Source of the DNA: Micromonospora sp. Llam0
Lineage (GTDB): Bacteria > Actinomycetota > Actinomycetes > Mycobacteriales > Micromonosporaceae
Direction of reading: 5' to 3'
Assembly (NCBI RefSeq): GCF_003751085.1
Contig: NZ_RJJY01000001.1
Coordinates: forward strand, 5,952,001-6,016,000
Length of the DNA: 64,000 nucleotides
Under the pieces are notes generated by a model. That model worked only from the letters and a program-made list of their open reading frames with translations, was not told the origin of the DNA and ran no database searches. The translations under genes were made by a program, and so were the position numbers. Shown one piece after another: positions 9,005 to 17,744 of this stretch (position 1 is its first letter; every line of letters starts with the position of its first letter).

Positions 9005-9763
9005 ATGGCACTCATCGATGCCGACGATCTTGATCGCAACGAGTTGGCGTACCGCGTCTTCGGCGTGACCCGCGACAAGACGCCGTGGCGCGCCGCGGAC
9101 ATCATCGCCGGCGGGCCGGCGGACCCCAGCTGGGAGCGGGCCGAGCTGGCCTGGCGGATGTCCTCGCGCGGCTACTACGCCGAGCAGGCCGGGCTGGTCG
9201 CCGCCGCCACGCTGGCCGCGCAGACCGAGGACGCGCCGCTGCGGTTCAGCCTGGCCCTGGCCACCGCGGACGAGGCCCGGCACGCGGACGCGTTCTACCA
9301 GTACGCGAAGCTGGCCGGCGGCGGCGAGCCGGAGCCGGAGGCGCCCGAGCTGATGGAGCCGCTGGACACTGCGCTGGCCCGGCTGCCCTACATGGGCCGG
9401 GCGCTGGTGCACACCATGCTGGAGGGGTTCGCCGCCGACGAGTTCATCCTGCTGCGCGAGGTGTTCGCCGGTGACCCGCTCGGCCTGCTCTACCACCACG
9501 TACGCCGCGACGAGATTCAGCACGTCGCGATCGGCCTGAACTACCTGGCCCGCGAGTCCACCACGGGCGAGGGGCGCGAGCTGTGGCGCGAGTACGGGTC
9601 GCAGTGGCACGAGATCGGCATGCGACTGACCTACCTGGACAAGATCTCGGTGTCCCTCGCCGAACTGACCGGCCGTGAGCCCGACCGGCTGCGGCACTGG
9701 TTTCTCCGCCGGCACCGAGCCCGCCTGAGCGCCGGTGGAGTCGACATGGACGGAGGGAGGTGA
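9005..9763 (+). CDS. Ferritin-like diiron protein (R2-like), RiPP cluster 1
   Basis: The ATG at 9005 (GGGGAG upstream) gives 252 residues. The protein is almost wholly helical and has two ExxH signatures, EARH (90-93) and EIQH (170-173). Additional acidic ligand candidates lie near Glu75 and Glu140, the arrangement of ribonucleotide reductase R2/ferritin-like diiron oxygenases. It is far too short to be a housekeeping R2 and has no R1 partner. Its stop lies within the ribosome binding site of the 27-residue peptide gene, so the two are co-translated. Likely a tailoring oxygenase or oxidase acting on the peptide or on a small-molecule building block (inference). Confidence 0.75.
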   Translation: MALIDADDLDRNELAYRVFGVTRDKTPWRAADIIAGGPADPSWERAELAWRMSSRGYYAEQAGLVAAATLAAQTEDAPLRFSLALATADEARHADAFYQYAKLAGGGEPEPEAPELMEPLDTALARLPYMGRALVHTMLEGFAADEFILLREVFAGDPLGLLYHHVRRDEIQHVAIGLNYLARESTTGEGRELWREYGSQWHEIGMRLTYLDKISVSLAELTGREPDRLRHWFLRRHRARLSAGGVDMDGGR

Positions 9764-9768
9764 ACATC

Positions 9769-9852
9769 TTGACCATCAAGAAGGTCACTATCAAGACGCC
9801 GGCCCACGGCACCTGCAAGTACCTGGTCCCGACCCGGAAGGCCGAGAAGTGA
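9769..9852 (+). CDS. Candidate RiPP precursor peptide, 27 residues
   Basis: A TTG at 9769 follows GGAGGGAGG (9752-9760) at ideal distance and opens 27 codons ending at TGA 9850-9852. A GTG at 9760 would add three residues. The peptide is lysine-rich, with TIKKVTIKTP in its N-terminal half, a single cysteine in the middle (HGTCKY, Cys16) and a PTRKAEK tail. It sits immediately after the diiron gene and before a strong hairpin and a RiPP-type radical SAM gene, the usual place for a precursor. It resembles no precursor family I know and has no obvious leader/core boundary, so the assignment rests on context. Confidence 0.55.
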   Translation: MTIKKVTIKTPAHGTCKYLVPTRKAEK

Positions 9853-9905
9853 TCGCGGCCGGCGAGGCGCGGGTAAGACCGCGTGGAGGGCCGAAGACGT
9901 GATCG

Positions 9906-9935
9906 GCCGGATGGGGCGGTCCCGCCCCATCCGGC
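9906..9935 (+). terminator. Strong hairpin between precursor and radical SAM gene
   Basis: The 13-base arm GCCGGATGGGGCG (9906-9918) pairs perfectly with 9923-9935 around a GTCC loop. It lies 53 bases after the precursor stop and 42 bases before the radical SAM start. No U-tract follows, which is common for actinobacterial terminators. A partial terminator or 3'-stabilising hairpin here would keep peptide transcript in excess over enzyme transcript. Confidence 0.65.
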
Positions 9936-9977
9936 GTACCTCGGTACGACGCGCTCACCAGCTGAAAGGCCCGACCG

Positions 9978-11849
9978 ATGTCCGTATGTCTGGTCGCCAT
10001 GCCCTGGCAGGCCATCGAATCACCATCACTGCCGATCGGGTTGCTCAAGGCGATGACGGTCGCCACCGGGCGGCCCGCCCCGACGGCGTACCACGGCAGC
10101 CTGCGCTGGGCCGAGTTCCTGATGGAACGCAGCGACGGCGAGCTGAGCCCGGCCGACTACACCGAGGTCGCCGAGGTGGGCCTGTTCGACGGCCTCGGTG
10201 ACTGGGTCTTCGCCGGGGTGCTGCACGACGACCCCGAGTTCGGCGTGCAGACGCTGCGCCGCTACGCGGCCGAGTACGGCACCGGCATCGCCGGACCGAC
10301 CGCGATGCGCCAGTACGCCGCCGACTTCGTCGAGCTGGCCGCCGCCGAGATCCTCGCCACCGATCCCCGGCTGGTCGGCTTCACCACCACGTTCATGCAG
10401 AACGTGCCGAGCCTCGCGGTCGCCCGGCGGATCCGCCAGCTCGACCCGGGCGTACGGATCGCGTTCGGGGGCGGCAACTGCGACGGCGCGATGGGGATCG
10501 CCCTGCACCGCAACTTCCCGTTCGTCGACTTCGTGGTACGCGGCGAGGGCGAGGTCGCGTTCCCGATGCTGTTGGACGCACTCGACGCTGGCGACAACCT
10601 CGACGCTGGCGACGAGCGTGACGCCCGACTCGCGCGGATACCCGGGCTGTCCTGGCGCCGGGCCGACGGCAGCGCGCGGCACAACCCGCAGGGCGCGCTG
10701 CTGCCCCCGGCACGCATCCCCACCCCGGACTTCGACGACTGGTTCGACCAGCTCGCAGCCTCGCCGGTCGGCGAGTACATCGAGCCCAAGCTGGTCCTGG
10801 AGGGCGCCCGGGGCTGTTGGTGGGGCGAGAAGCACCACTGCACCTTCTGCGGGCTCAACGGCACCGCGATGACGTTCCGGGCCAAGCCCGCCGAACGCAT
10901 GATCGCCGAGATGACCGAGCTGGTCGGCCGGCACCAGACCCTCGACGTGATCATGGTCGACAACATCATCGACAACCACTACTACGCCGACTTCCTGCCC
11001 CGGGTCGCCGCGCTCGGCTGGGACCTGCGGCTGCACTACGAGGTGAAGTCCAACCTGCGGCCGGCCGAGATCGACGCGCTGCGCGCCGCCGGCGTGGCCC
11101 ACGTACAGCCCGGCATCGAGTCGCTGGTCAGCCCGGTGCTCAAGTTGATGGACAAGGGCGTCGCCGGCGTGCACAACGTACGGACCCTGCGCGACTGCGA
11201 GTCCGCCGGCCTCACCGTGTCGTGGAACTGGCTGTACGGGTTCCCCGGCGAACGCCGCGTCGACTACGACTCGGTGCTGCGCCAACTCCCCCGGCTGGTG
11301 CACCTGCAGCCGCCGGCCGGTTCGTCGCGGATCCTGCTCGAACGGTTCAGCCCGTACTTCGAGAACCCGGTGCTCGGCTTCCCGACCCGCCGCGCCGCCC
11401 GGCTCTACCAGCACGTCTACGACCTGCCCGAGAACGAGCTGGCCGACCTGGTCTACCTGTTCGACACCGAGCCCGCCGGACTGTCCGAGCAGGACGCCGA
11501 GCCGCTGAACGAACTGCTCAAACGCTGGACCGACGGCTATCCGGCCAGCGCGCTGCAGCTGCTCACCGGCCTGGACGCCGACGAGATCGTGATCGCCGAC
11601 CGGCGGGTCGGCTGGCCGGACCGCGAACACCGCATCGCCGACCCCCGGCTGCGCCGTGCCTACGCCGAGCTGGAGCACGGCCGTACCGTCACGGCCCTGG
11701 CCGGGCGGCTCGCCGCCGCCGGACTGCCGGTGGAGACCGACCAGCTGGCGCGGTGGCTGGCCGAACTCGACGACGCCGGGCTGGTCTTCGAGGAGAACGG
11801 CCGCTGGATCACCCTGGCGACCGCCGTCGAACCGGTCAAGGTGGCGTGA
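9978..11849 (+). CDS. B12-type RiPP maturation radical SAM protein (rSAM_ocin_1-like)
   Basis: The 623-residue protein has an N-terminal B12-binding-like Rossmann region (about 1-200, with IAFGGGNCDG and VDFVVRGEGE). The radical SAM core carries an unusual cluster motif, GCWWGEKHHCTFCGLN, with cysteines at 280, 288 and 291 (CX7CX2C). That motif is characteristic of the 'RiPP maturation radical SAM protein 1' family. A C-terminal winged-helix-like region (about 540-623) is also typical. Family members are thought to C-methylate or otherwise modify ribosomal peptides. A DUF5825-like gene follows one base after its stop. Confidence 0.85.
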   Translation: MSVCLVAMPWQAIESPSLPIGLLKAMTVATGRPAPTAYHGSLRWAEFLMERSDGELSPADYTEVAEVGLFDGLGDWVFAGVLHDDPEFGVQTLRRYAAEYGTGIAGPTAMRQYAADFVELAAAEILATDPRLVGFTTTFMQNVPSLAVARRIRQLDPGVRIAFGGGNCDGAMGIALHRNFPFVDFVVRGEGEVAFPMLLDALDAGDNLDAGDERDARLARIPGLSWRRADGSARHNPQGALLPPARIPTPDFDDWFDQLAASPVGEYIEPKLVLEGARGCWWGEKHHCTFCGLNGTAMTFRAKPAERMIAEMTELVGRHQTLDVIMVDNIIDNHYYADFLPRVAALGWDLRLHYEVKSNLRPAEIDALRAAGVAHVQPGIESLVSPVLKLMDKGVAGVHNVRTLRDCESAGLTVSWNWLYGFPGERRVDYDSVLRQLPRLVHLQPPAGSSRILLERFSPYFENPVLGFPTRRAARLYQHVYDLPENELADLVYLFDTEPAGLSEQDAEPLNELLKRWTDGYPASALQLLTGLDADEIVIADRRVGWPDREHRIADPRLRRAYAELEHGRTVTALAGRLAAAGLPVETDQLARWLAELDDAGLVFEENGRWITLATAVEPVKVA

Positions 11850-11850
11850 G

Positions 11851-12399
11851 ATGAGTACGGCGACGCTGCTCACCGACCGTACCGACCTGGCCGCCTGGTC
11901 GCTGCGGACGGTGACCCTGCCGGAGCCGCTGGACTTCGGTGACTCCCCCGAGCAGGACCTGGCCCAGTTGCGGTTCCTGCGCGCGGTGACCAGCCACGCC
12001 GTACGGCTGCGCTGGACCCTGCGCGGGCGGCCGTCGCTCCCGCTGGACACCCACGTGCACCTGGTCGCGCCGTCGGCCGGCACCGACCAGGCCAGCCGGG
12101 CCTACGCCGGTGAATGGGGCCTGGCCTACCGGTACGGCAGCTGCTACTACCGTCGCGGGCCGGGAATGGTGGTGGTCAAGGACGTCCGGCCCGGGGTCGA
12201 GGCCAGCCGGATGGTGATCACCGACGGGGCCGACGCGTTCCTGCGGCTGGCCGAGGACCCGTCCGGGGTGCCCGCACCGGGTGATGTCGACGCGGCGGCC
12301 GTCGCCGTCGAAGTCGGGCTGGCCTGCGCGGCCGGCGACGCGGTGCTGATCCTGCCCTACCGGATGCGGCACTGGCCGGTGCCGCACGTGGCGGTGTGA
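11851..12399 (+). CDS. DUF5825-like partner of RiPP radical SAM protein
   Basis: This 182-residue soluble protein starts one base after the radical SAM stop. It has a mixed alpha/beta composition with SRAYAGEWGLAYRYGSCYYRRGPGM-type central sequence (about 86-110) and no recognisable catalytic motif. Proteins of this size and context are annotated as DUF5825 beside the same radical SAM family, which is my reason for the name. A role as substrate-recognition or accessory subunit is plausible but unproven. Confidence 0.6.
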   Translation: MSTATLLTDRTDLAAWSLRTVTLPEPLDFGDSPEQDLAQLRFLRAVTSHAVRLRWTLRGRPSLPLDTHVHLVAPSAGTDQASRAYAGEWGLAYRYGSCYYRRGPGMVVVKDVRPGVEASRMVITDGADAFLRLAEDPSGVPAPGDVDAAAVAVEVGLACAAGDAVLILPYRMRHWPVPHVAV

Positions 12400-12411
12400 G
12401 GCAGCCCGGCG

Positions 12412-13665
12412 ATGACCGCGTCCGCACCACACGACCCGCAGCCGCACGACGAGCCGCAGCCGCACAAGCCGCCGCTGTACCCGTTCCGCGACTACGACGA
12501 ACTGGCGCTGGATCCCAGGTTGGCCCGGCTGCGCGCCGAATGTCCGGTGTCCCGGATCCGGCTGCCGTACGGCGGCGACGCCTGGCTCGCCACCCGCTAC
12601 GCCGACGTGACGACGGTGCTCGCCGACCCCAGGTTCAGCCGGGCCGCCGCCTGCGGCCCGGACGTGCCCCGGCAGACCGAGTCGCCGCCGGTGGCCACCA
12701 CCATCCTGGACCTGGACCGGCCCGAACACGGTCGGCTCAGACGCATCGCCGCCAGCGCGTTCGCCCAGTGGCGCATCGAGCGACTGCGCCCGTACGTCCG
12801 GCAGGTCGCCGCCGAGCGGATCGACGCACTGCTGGCCGGCCCCTCACCGGGCGACCTGTACGCGACGGTCGCGCTGCCGGTGCCGCTGACCGTGCTGTGC
12901 CACGTTCTCGGCGTACCGCTGGCCGACCGTGAGCGGTTCCGCGCCTGGACGCATGCGCTGCTGATGCCCGGGCCGATGCCGGCCGACGAGTTCCGGTCGG
13001 TCACCGCCGCGCTGGAGGACTACCTGCGGGAACTGATCGCGTACCGCCGCGAGTCGGCCACCGACGACCTGCTGAGCATGCTGGTCCGGGCCACCGACGA
13101 CGGCGACCGGATGACCGAGCAGGAGCTGGTGTCGTTCGGCGTGACCCTGCTCGCCGCCGGGTTCGAGACCACGGCCAGTCAGCTGGCCAGTTCGGCGTAC
13201 CTGCTGCTGCGCCGCCGGCACGTGTGGGAGTCGCTGTGCCGGGAGCCGGACCGGGTGCCGGCGGTGGTCGACGAGCTGCTCCGGTTCGTGCCGCTCAACG
13301 GCGGCAGCGGGCTGCCCCGGGTGGCGACCGAGGACGTGGTGCTGGGCGGCGTGACGGTCCGGGCCGGGGAGGCGGTGTTCGCCTCGACCATCTCCGCCAA
13401 CCGTGACGACGAGGTGTTCCCGGAGGCGGACACCTTCGACCCGGACCGGCGCCCGACGGCCCGGCATGTCACCTTCGGCTACGGCCCGCACCGCTGCCTC
13501 GGCGCCTGGTTGGCCACGATGGAGATCCAGGAGGTGGTCGGCGCGCTGGTCGCGGCGGCGCCGGGCCTGCGGTTGGCCGACCCGGACGGAGTACGGTGGC
13601 GCGCCGGGACCATCGTGCGCGGCCCGCTCGCGCTGCCGGTCGACTGGCGACGGTCACGAGGCTGA
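12412..13665 (+). CDS. Cytochrome P450 of RiPP cluster 1
   Basis: A 417-residue class I bacterial P450 with canonical motifs: the I-helix AAGFETTASQ, the K-helix ExxR in VDELLRF, and the heme-thiolate loop FGYGPHRCLGAWLA. The N-terminus is a His/Pro/Gln-rich extension (about 1-25) preceding the fold. It follows the DUF5825-like gene by 12 bases and ends the plus-strand operon. Hydroxylation or oxidative cross-linking of the modified peptide is the likely role. No ferredoxin gene is in the operon, so redox partners must come from elsewhere. Confidence 0.88.
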   Translation: MTASAPHDPQPHDEPQPHKPPLYPFRDYDELALDPRLARLRAECPVSRIRLPYGGDAWLATRYADVTTVLADPRFSRAAACGPDVPRQTESPPVATTILDLDRPEHGRLRRIAASAFAQWRIERLRPYVRQVAAERIDALLAGPSPGDLYATVALPVPLTVLCHVLGVPLADRERFRAWTHALLMPGPMPADEFRSVTAALEDYLRELIAYRRESATDDLLSMLVRATDDGDRMTEQELVSFGVTLLAAGFETTASQLASSAYLLLRRRHVWESLCREPDRVPAVVDELLRFVPLNGGSGLPRVATEDVVLGGVTVRAGEAVFASTISANRDDEVFPEADTFDPDRRPTARHVTFGYGPHRCLGAWLATMEIQEVVGALVAAAPGLRLADPDGVRWRAGTIVRGPLALPVDWRRSRG

Positions 13666-13789
13666 CCTGACGGCTGCTCGACCTCGCGCTGCGTCGCATT
13701 CGAGAGTACGGTGCAACCGTTGCCCGGACTCCCGGCGGCCGCAGGACGCTCAACTACTTCAGACAATCTGAGTTGGAGTCGGGTCGGCA

Positions 13790-14539
13790 GTGGGCAGGGA
13801 CACCCCGGAGTACGGCGATCCGATGCACTCCGGTCGTCGGATGCGGCTGTGGACCGCGGTACTCGAGGCGGCACGGGGACACACGGTCGAGGTCGATCAC
13901 GTCTGTACGGCGACGGTGTCGGTCGCCGGCGTCGACTCCGCCGCCCTCGCGGTGATCCTCAACGCCACCCCGCGTGAGCTGCTGCACGCCACGGCCCGGA
14001 CCGCGTCGGAGCTGGAAGACCTTACCCTCACCCTCGGTGAAGGGCCGGGCGCCGACGCGATGAGCGGCGGCCCCGTCCTGGTGGCAGATCTGACGGCGAC
14101 CGAGTGCCGGCACCGCTGGCCGGTGTTCGCGCCAGCGGCGCTGCTCACCGGGGTCCGAGCGGTGTTCGCTCTGCCGCTACGGATCGGCGGGATCCGGCTA
14201 GGTGTCCTGGACCTGTACCGGGCCCACGCCGGCGGCCTCGGGGCCGAGCAACTGGCCGATGCGCTGGTCCTGGCGGACCTGGCCTGCGCGGTGCTGCTCG
14301 GCCACCGGGTGGACCGCGATGATCCGCGGCCGGAACGGATCGGCTTGCAACATCCCGAGGTACATCAGGCGACCGGGATGGTAACCGTTCAGTTGGGAGT
14401 GACTGCGGAGGTGGCGCTCACCCGTTTGCGCGCCTACGCGTACTCCCATGACCGGCGCCTCCAGGACGTGGCAGCTGACATCGTCGCCCGGCGCTTGCGT
14501 CTCGAACCTGCCAGGACACATGGTGATCGGGGTGGATGA
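13790..14539 (+). CDS. GAF-ANTAR domain protein 1
   Basis: About 249 residues with a GAF-like sensory domain (about 25-175) and a C-terminal ANTAR RNA-binding domain (about 185-245; HQATGMVTVQLGVTAEVALTRLRAYA). ANTAR domains bind paired hairpins in nascent RNA to prevent transcription termination. The start is uncertain: GTG at 13790 or ATG at 13823. The next gene encodes a second protein of the same architecture, and a sigma factor follows, so the three may form a signalling group. Confidence 0.75.
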   Translation: MGRDTPEYGDPMHSGRRMRLWTAVLEAARGHTVEVDHVCTATVSVAGVDSAALAVILNATPRELLHATARTASELEDLTLTLGEGPGADAMSGGPVLVADLTATECRHRWPVFAPAALLTGVRAVFALPLRIGGIRLGVLDLYRAHAGGLGAEQLADALVLADLACAVLLGHRVDRDDPRPERIGLQHPEVHQATGMVTVQLGVTAEVALTRLRAYAYSHDRRLQDVAADIVARRLRLEPARTHGDRGG

Positions 14540-14621
14540 GCAACAAGGTGATGCGAGGGCGGCGCGTCCCAGACCCTCCGTCAGACGACCGGCGGAACCA
14601 CTGATCGACGAGGTGACTGAG

Positions 14622-15350
14622 ATGGCCGAGACCCAGCTAGCCGCTGTCTTCGTGGAGATGGCCGACACTCTCGTCGACGATTTCGACGTGATCGAGTTCC
14701 TGCACGTGCTCACCGAACGGTGTGTCGAGCTGTTGGGTGTGTCGGCGGCAGGGCTGCTCCTGACCGACGAGCGGGACACGTTGCAGGTGGTCGCCGCGTC
14801 GTCCGAACGCACCCGGTTGTTGGAGTTGTTCCAGCTGCAGACCGACCAGGGCCCATGTGTGGACTGCTTCCGTACCGGCCAACCGGTGTCGGTGACCGAC
14901 CTGCCTACCGCCGATCGGTGGCCGAGGTTCACCGCTGCCGCGGCCGAGGTCGGTTTCGCCGCGGTGCACGCCCTGCCCATGCGGCTGCGTACCGAGGTCA
15001 TCGGTGCGCTGAACCTCTTCGACGTCCGGCCGGGTGCCCTCGACGAGGGTCGGCTCCGTATCGGTCAGGCGCTCGCCGATGTCGCCGCCATCGGCCTGCT
15101 GCAACAGCGCGCCATCCTTCGACGCGACATCCTCACCGAACAGCTTCAGACCGCGCTGGACAGCCGCGTCCTGATCGAGCAGGCCAAGGGGGTCCTGGCC
15201 GAACGCCTCCAGGTGGATGTGGGCCAGGCGTTCGCGATATTGCGCGACGGCGCCCGCAGCCGCAACCGACGTCTGGCCGAGCTGTCCCAGGCGGTCCTCG
15301 ACGGCACCGAGCAGCTGTTTCCGGGACCGGTCGCCAACCGGCCCGGCTGA
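14622..15350 (+). CDS. GAF-ANTAR domain protein 2
   Basis: An ATG at 14622, ten bases after GAGG, gives 242 residues. The GAF domain spans about 15-165 (ERCVELLGVSAAGLLLTDER, QTDQGPCVDCFRTG). ANTAR follows at about 178-236 (RVLIEQAKGVLAERLQVD, the strongly conserved ANTAR core). Upstream in-frame starts would overlap the preceding gene. The gene is very similar in plan to its upstream neighbour, suggesting duplication or a paired regulatory system. Confidence 0.82.
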   Translation: MAETQLAAVFVEMADTLVDDFDVIEFLHVLTERCVELLGVSAAGLLLTDERDTLQVVAASSERTRLLELFQLQTDQGPCVDCFRTGQPVSVTDLPTADRWPRFTAAAAEVGFAAVHALPMRLRTEVIGALNLFDVRPGALDEGRLRIGQALADVAAIGLLQQRAILRRDILTEQLQTALDSRVLIEQAKGVLAERLQVDVGQAFAILRDGARSRNRRLAELSQAVLDGTEQLFPGPVANRPG

Positions 15351-15498
15351 CGACCAACGCAACAGCCGACCCCCGCTTCCGGAAGCGCGGCTTCCAGGGG
15401 TGTCGGTCGGGGAGCTGAGGGCGTACGGTGGCTGTGTCGCCCGGGTCCCCGGTGGCTGCCGATCTCGCCGCCACCAGCCCGTGAGGGGTGCACAACAG

Positions 15499-16278
15499 AT
15501 GGCTACCCCCATCGCGACAGCAACCGCCCTTTCACCGCCCGCGACCAGCGAACAGTTGCTGCGCCGACGTGCGTCTCTGTCCCTGGACGACCCCGACCGT
15601 GCGCGGCTGCGGACCCGGATCATCGAGGCCAACCTGCCGCTGGCCGGTCGACTGGCCCGCCGCTACACCGGCCGCGGAGTGCCTTACGAGGACCTCGCGC
15701 AGGTCGGCGCGCTTGGTCTGATCAAAGCCGTCGACGGGTACGACCCCAACCGGGGCGTGCCGTTCGTCAGCTACGCCGTACCGACCATCCTCGGCGGCAT
15801 CCGTCGACACTTCCGCGATACGGCCTGGGCGATCCGGGTGCCGCGCTCGGCCCAGGAACTGAGTGCCCGGGTGCTCAGCGCCTGGGGCGAGTTCAGTCAG
15901 CAACGGGGCCGTCAACCTACTGACGACGAACTCGCCGACCATCTGGAGGTGACCGTCGCCCAGCTCACGGCCGCTCTCGTCGCCGCCGAGGTCTATCGGT
16001 TGCCGTCGCTGAACCAACCTCCGCCCCGCTCCGACGGCCCCGAGCGTGCCGATCTCATCGGCACCGATGATCCGGGATACCAAGCCGTGGACGACCACCT
16101 GACACTCCGGCTGGTCCTCGCGTCGCTTCCCCCGCGCGAGCGGCTGATCCTGGCCATGCGCTTCTACGGCGACCTGACCCAGGCGCAGATCGCCACCCGG
16201 GTGGGCTTGTCCCAGATGCACGTCTCACGGCTGTTGAGACGCTCCCTGGCGCAGCTCAGAACAGGGATGCCCCGTTGA
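15499..16278 (+). CDS. SigB/SigF-type RNA polymerase sigma factor
   Basis: The ATG at 15499 gives 259 residues. Region 2 is seen at ANLPLAGRLARRYTGRG and YEDLAQVGALGLIKAVDGYD, region 3 at RVPRSAQELSARV, and region 4 at LPPRERLILAMRFYGDLTQ with the helix-turn-helix IATRVGLSQMHVSRLLRRS. This order and size match group 3 general-stress/development sigma factors of actinobacteria. No anti-sigma kinase gene is adjacent; the GAF-ANTAR genes upstream are the only signalling partners in view. Confidence 0.88.
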   Translation: MATPIATATALSPPATSEQLLRRRASLSLDDPDRARLRTRIIEANLPLAGRLARRYTGRGVPYEDLAQVGALGLIKAVDGYDPNRGVPFVSYAVPTILGGIRRHFRDTAWAIRVPRSAQELSARVLSAWGEFSQQRGRQPTDDELADHLEVTVAQLTAALVAAEVYRLPSLNQPPPRSDGPERADLIGTDDPGYQAVDDHLTLRLVLASLPPRERLILAMRFYGDLTQAQIATRVGLSQMHVSRLLRRSLAQLRTGMPR

Positions 16279-16399
16279 CCGGGCGTCGTCGTCTCGGGCT
16301 ACGGCTGCGGCGGACCCTCGGGCTTCGACTCCGGTGGGCCGTCGAGGGCCGCGCGCTGCCGCAGGTGTTCACTCCGAACGGCTTCATGAGGAGCATCCC

Positions 16400-16573
16400 T
16401 TGAGCATCGCCAGGCAACGAATCGTCACGGCTCTACGCGAGCGCGGTCAGCAGATCAGGGCCGACTGGGTCGAGCGGGAACTGCCCGAGCGGGTCGATCC
16501 CGACAAGCATGTCGGGCTCCTCACGACCCTGCGTCTCGATCCGGCCGACCTCACCGACCGGTCAGCGTCGTGA
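16400..16573 (+). CDS. Small conserved-looking protein upstream of GT4
   Basis: A TTG at 16400 preceded by GAGGAG at 16387-16392 opens 57 codons whose TGA overlaps the GTG start of the glycosyltransferase (GTGA). The sequence is charged and helical (RQRIVTALRERGQQI, ELPERVDPDKHVG). Translational coupling supports a real gene. Function unknown. Confidence 0.5.
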   Translation: MSIARQRIVTALRERGQQIRADWVERELPERVDPDKHVGLLTTLRLDPADLTDRSAS

Positions 16574-17586
16574 GGGTGGCTCTGCTCGGGCCGGTAGCCT
16601 GGCGGACACCCCCGTACCACTACGGCCCCTGGGAGCAGGTGACCGGTCTGCTCGCCGAAGGACTGGTCGCGCGCGGGGTGGACGTGACTCTGTTCGCGAC
16701 GCTGGACTCGGTCAGCTCAGCCGCCCTCGACGGTGTGTGCCCACGGGGGTACGCCGACGACCCGGTTATGGACGGCCGAGTGTGGGAGGCGATGCACGTC
16801 TCGCACGCGTTGGCTCGCTCCGGCGACTTCGATGTGGTGCACAGTCACCTCGACTGGCTGCCGCTGGCCTTCGCCGGACACTGGCGCTCCCCGCTGCTCA
16901 CCACTGTTCACGGCTTCTCGGGGGCCGGTAGCTTGCCCGTCTACGCCTCGGCGCGCTCGTCCTACGTGTCGACGATCTCCGACGCGGACCGGCGCGCCGG
17001 TCTGGACTACCTCGCCACGGTGTACCACGGTGTCGACCTCACCGGATTGCCGTTCACCCGGGACCCCGGTCCCGGACTGGTCGTCTTCGGACGTATCCAT
17101 CCCGACAAGGGCATCCGCACCGCGATCGAGATCGCCCGCCGCGCGGGCCGGCCGCTGACCATCTGCGGCGTCGTGCAGGACGAGCGATACTTCGCCGAGC
17201 AGGTGGCCCCGCACGTCGACGGCGACCAGGTCGTTTTCCTCGGCTCGGTCGGCCCCCGACGACGTGCGGAGATTCTGGGCTCGAGCACCGCCCTGCTCCA
17301 CCCGATCGCCTTCGACGAACCGTTCGGACTTTCCGTGGTCGAGGCGATGGTCTGCGGCACACCGGTCGTCGCGTACCGGCGGGGGTCCATGCTGGAAGTC
17401 GTCGACGAAGGCGTGACGGGACGTCTCGTCACCACCGTCGATCAGGCCGTCGCAGCCGTCACCGAGGTCGCCGCCCTCGACCGGGCGGACTGCCGGAAGC
17501 GGGCCTGCCAGCGCTTCGGCGCAGACCGGATGGTCACCGACTACCAGGCTGTCTACGACGAACTCACCCGTCGGCAGCGCCCCTGA
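16570..17586 (+). CDS. GT4-family glycosyltransferase
   Basis: From the GTG at 16570 the 338-residue protein has two Rossmann halves. The N-terminal half carries FDVVHSHLDWLP; the C-terminal half carries VFGRIHPDKGIRTAIE and the donor-binding FDEPFGLSVVEAMVCGTPVVAY, whose Glu-x7-Glu element (E257-E265) marks family GT4. It heads a co-directional island of glycan genes (GT4, broken GT4, (alpha/alpha)6-like protein, GH130), suggesting synthesis or turnover of a mannoside or other surface/storage glycan. Confidence 0.85.
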   Translation: MRVALLGPVAWRTPPYHYGPWEQVTGLLAEGLVARGVDVTLFATLDSVSSAALDGVCPRGYADDPVMDGRVWEAMHVSHALARSGDFDVVHSHLDWLPLAFAGHWRSPLLTTVHGFSGAGSLPVYASARSSYVSTISDADRRAGLDYLATVYHGVDLTGLPFTRDPGPGLVVFGRIHPDKGIRTAIEIARRAGRPLTICGVVQDERYFAEQVAPHVDGDQVVFLGSVGPRRRAEILGSSTALLHPIAFDEPFGLSVVEAMVCGTPVVAYRRGSMLEVVDEGVTGRLVTTVDQAVAAVTEVAALDRADCRKRACQRFGADRMVTDYQAVYDELTRRQRP

Positions 17587-17744
17587 GAAGACCGAGCGAC
17601 CGCAGGTGTACCCGACCACACGGTCACGGGCGTATCCCGCCGATGAATCCGTTCCGTCGGCCACACACGCTGGCCGACGTGCGCCGTCACCGCGTGAAGG
17701 CCGCCACCGTACCCGGCGGCCGACAACCGAAAGGCCCGACGCTC

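Noticed and set aside
9005..9763. Housekeeping ribonucleotide reductase R2
   Set aside because: At 252 residues it is too short, lacks an R1 partner and is embedded in a peptide cluster; described as ferritin-like instead.
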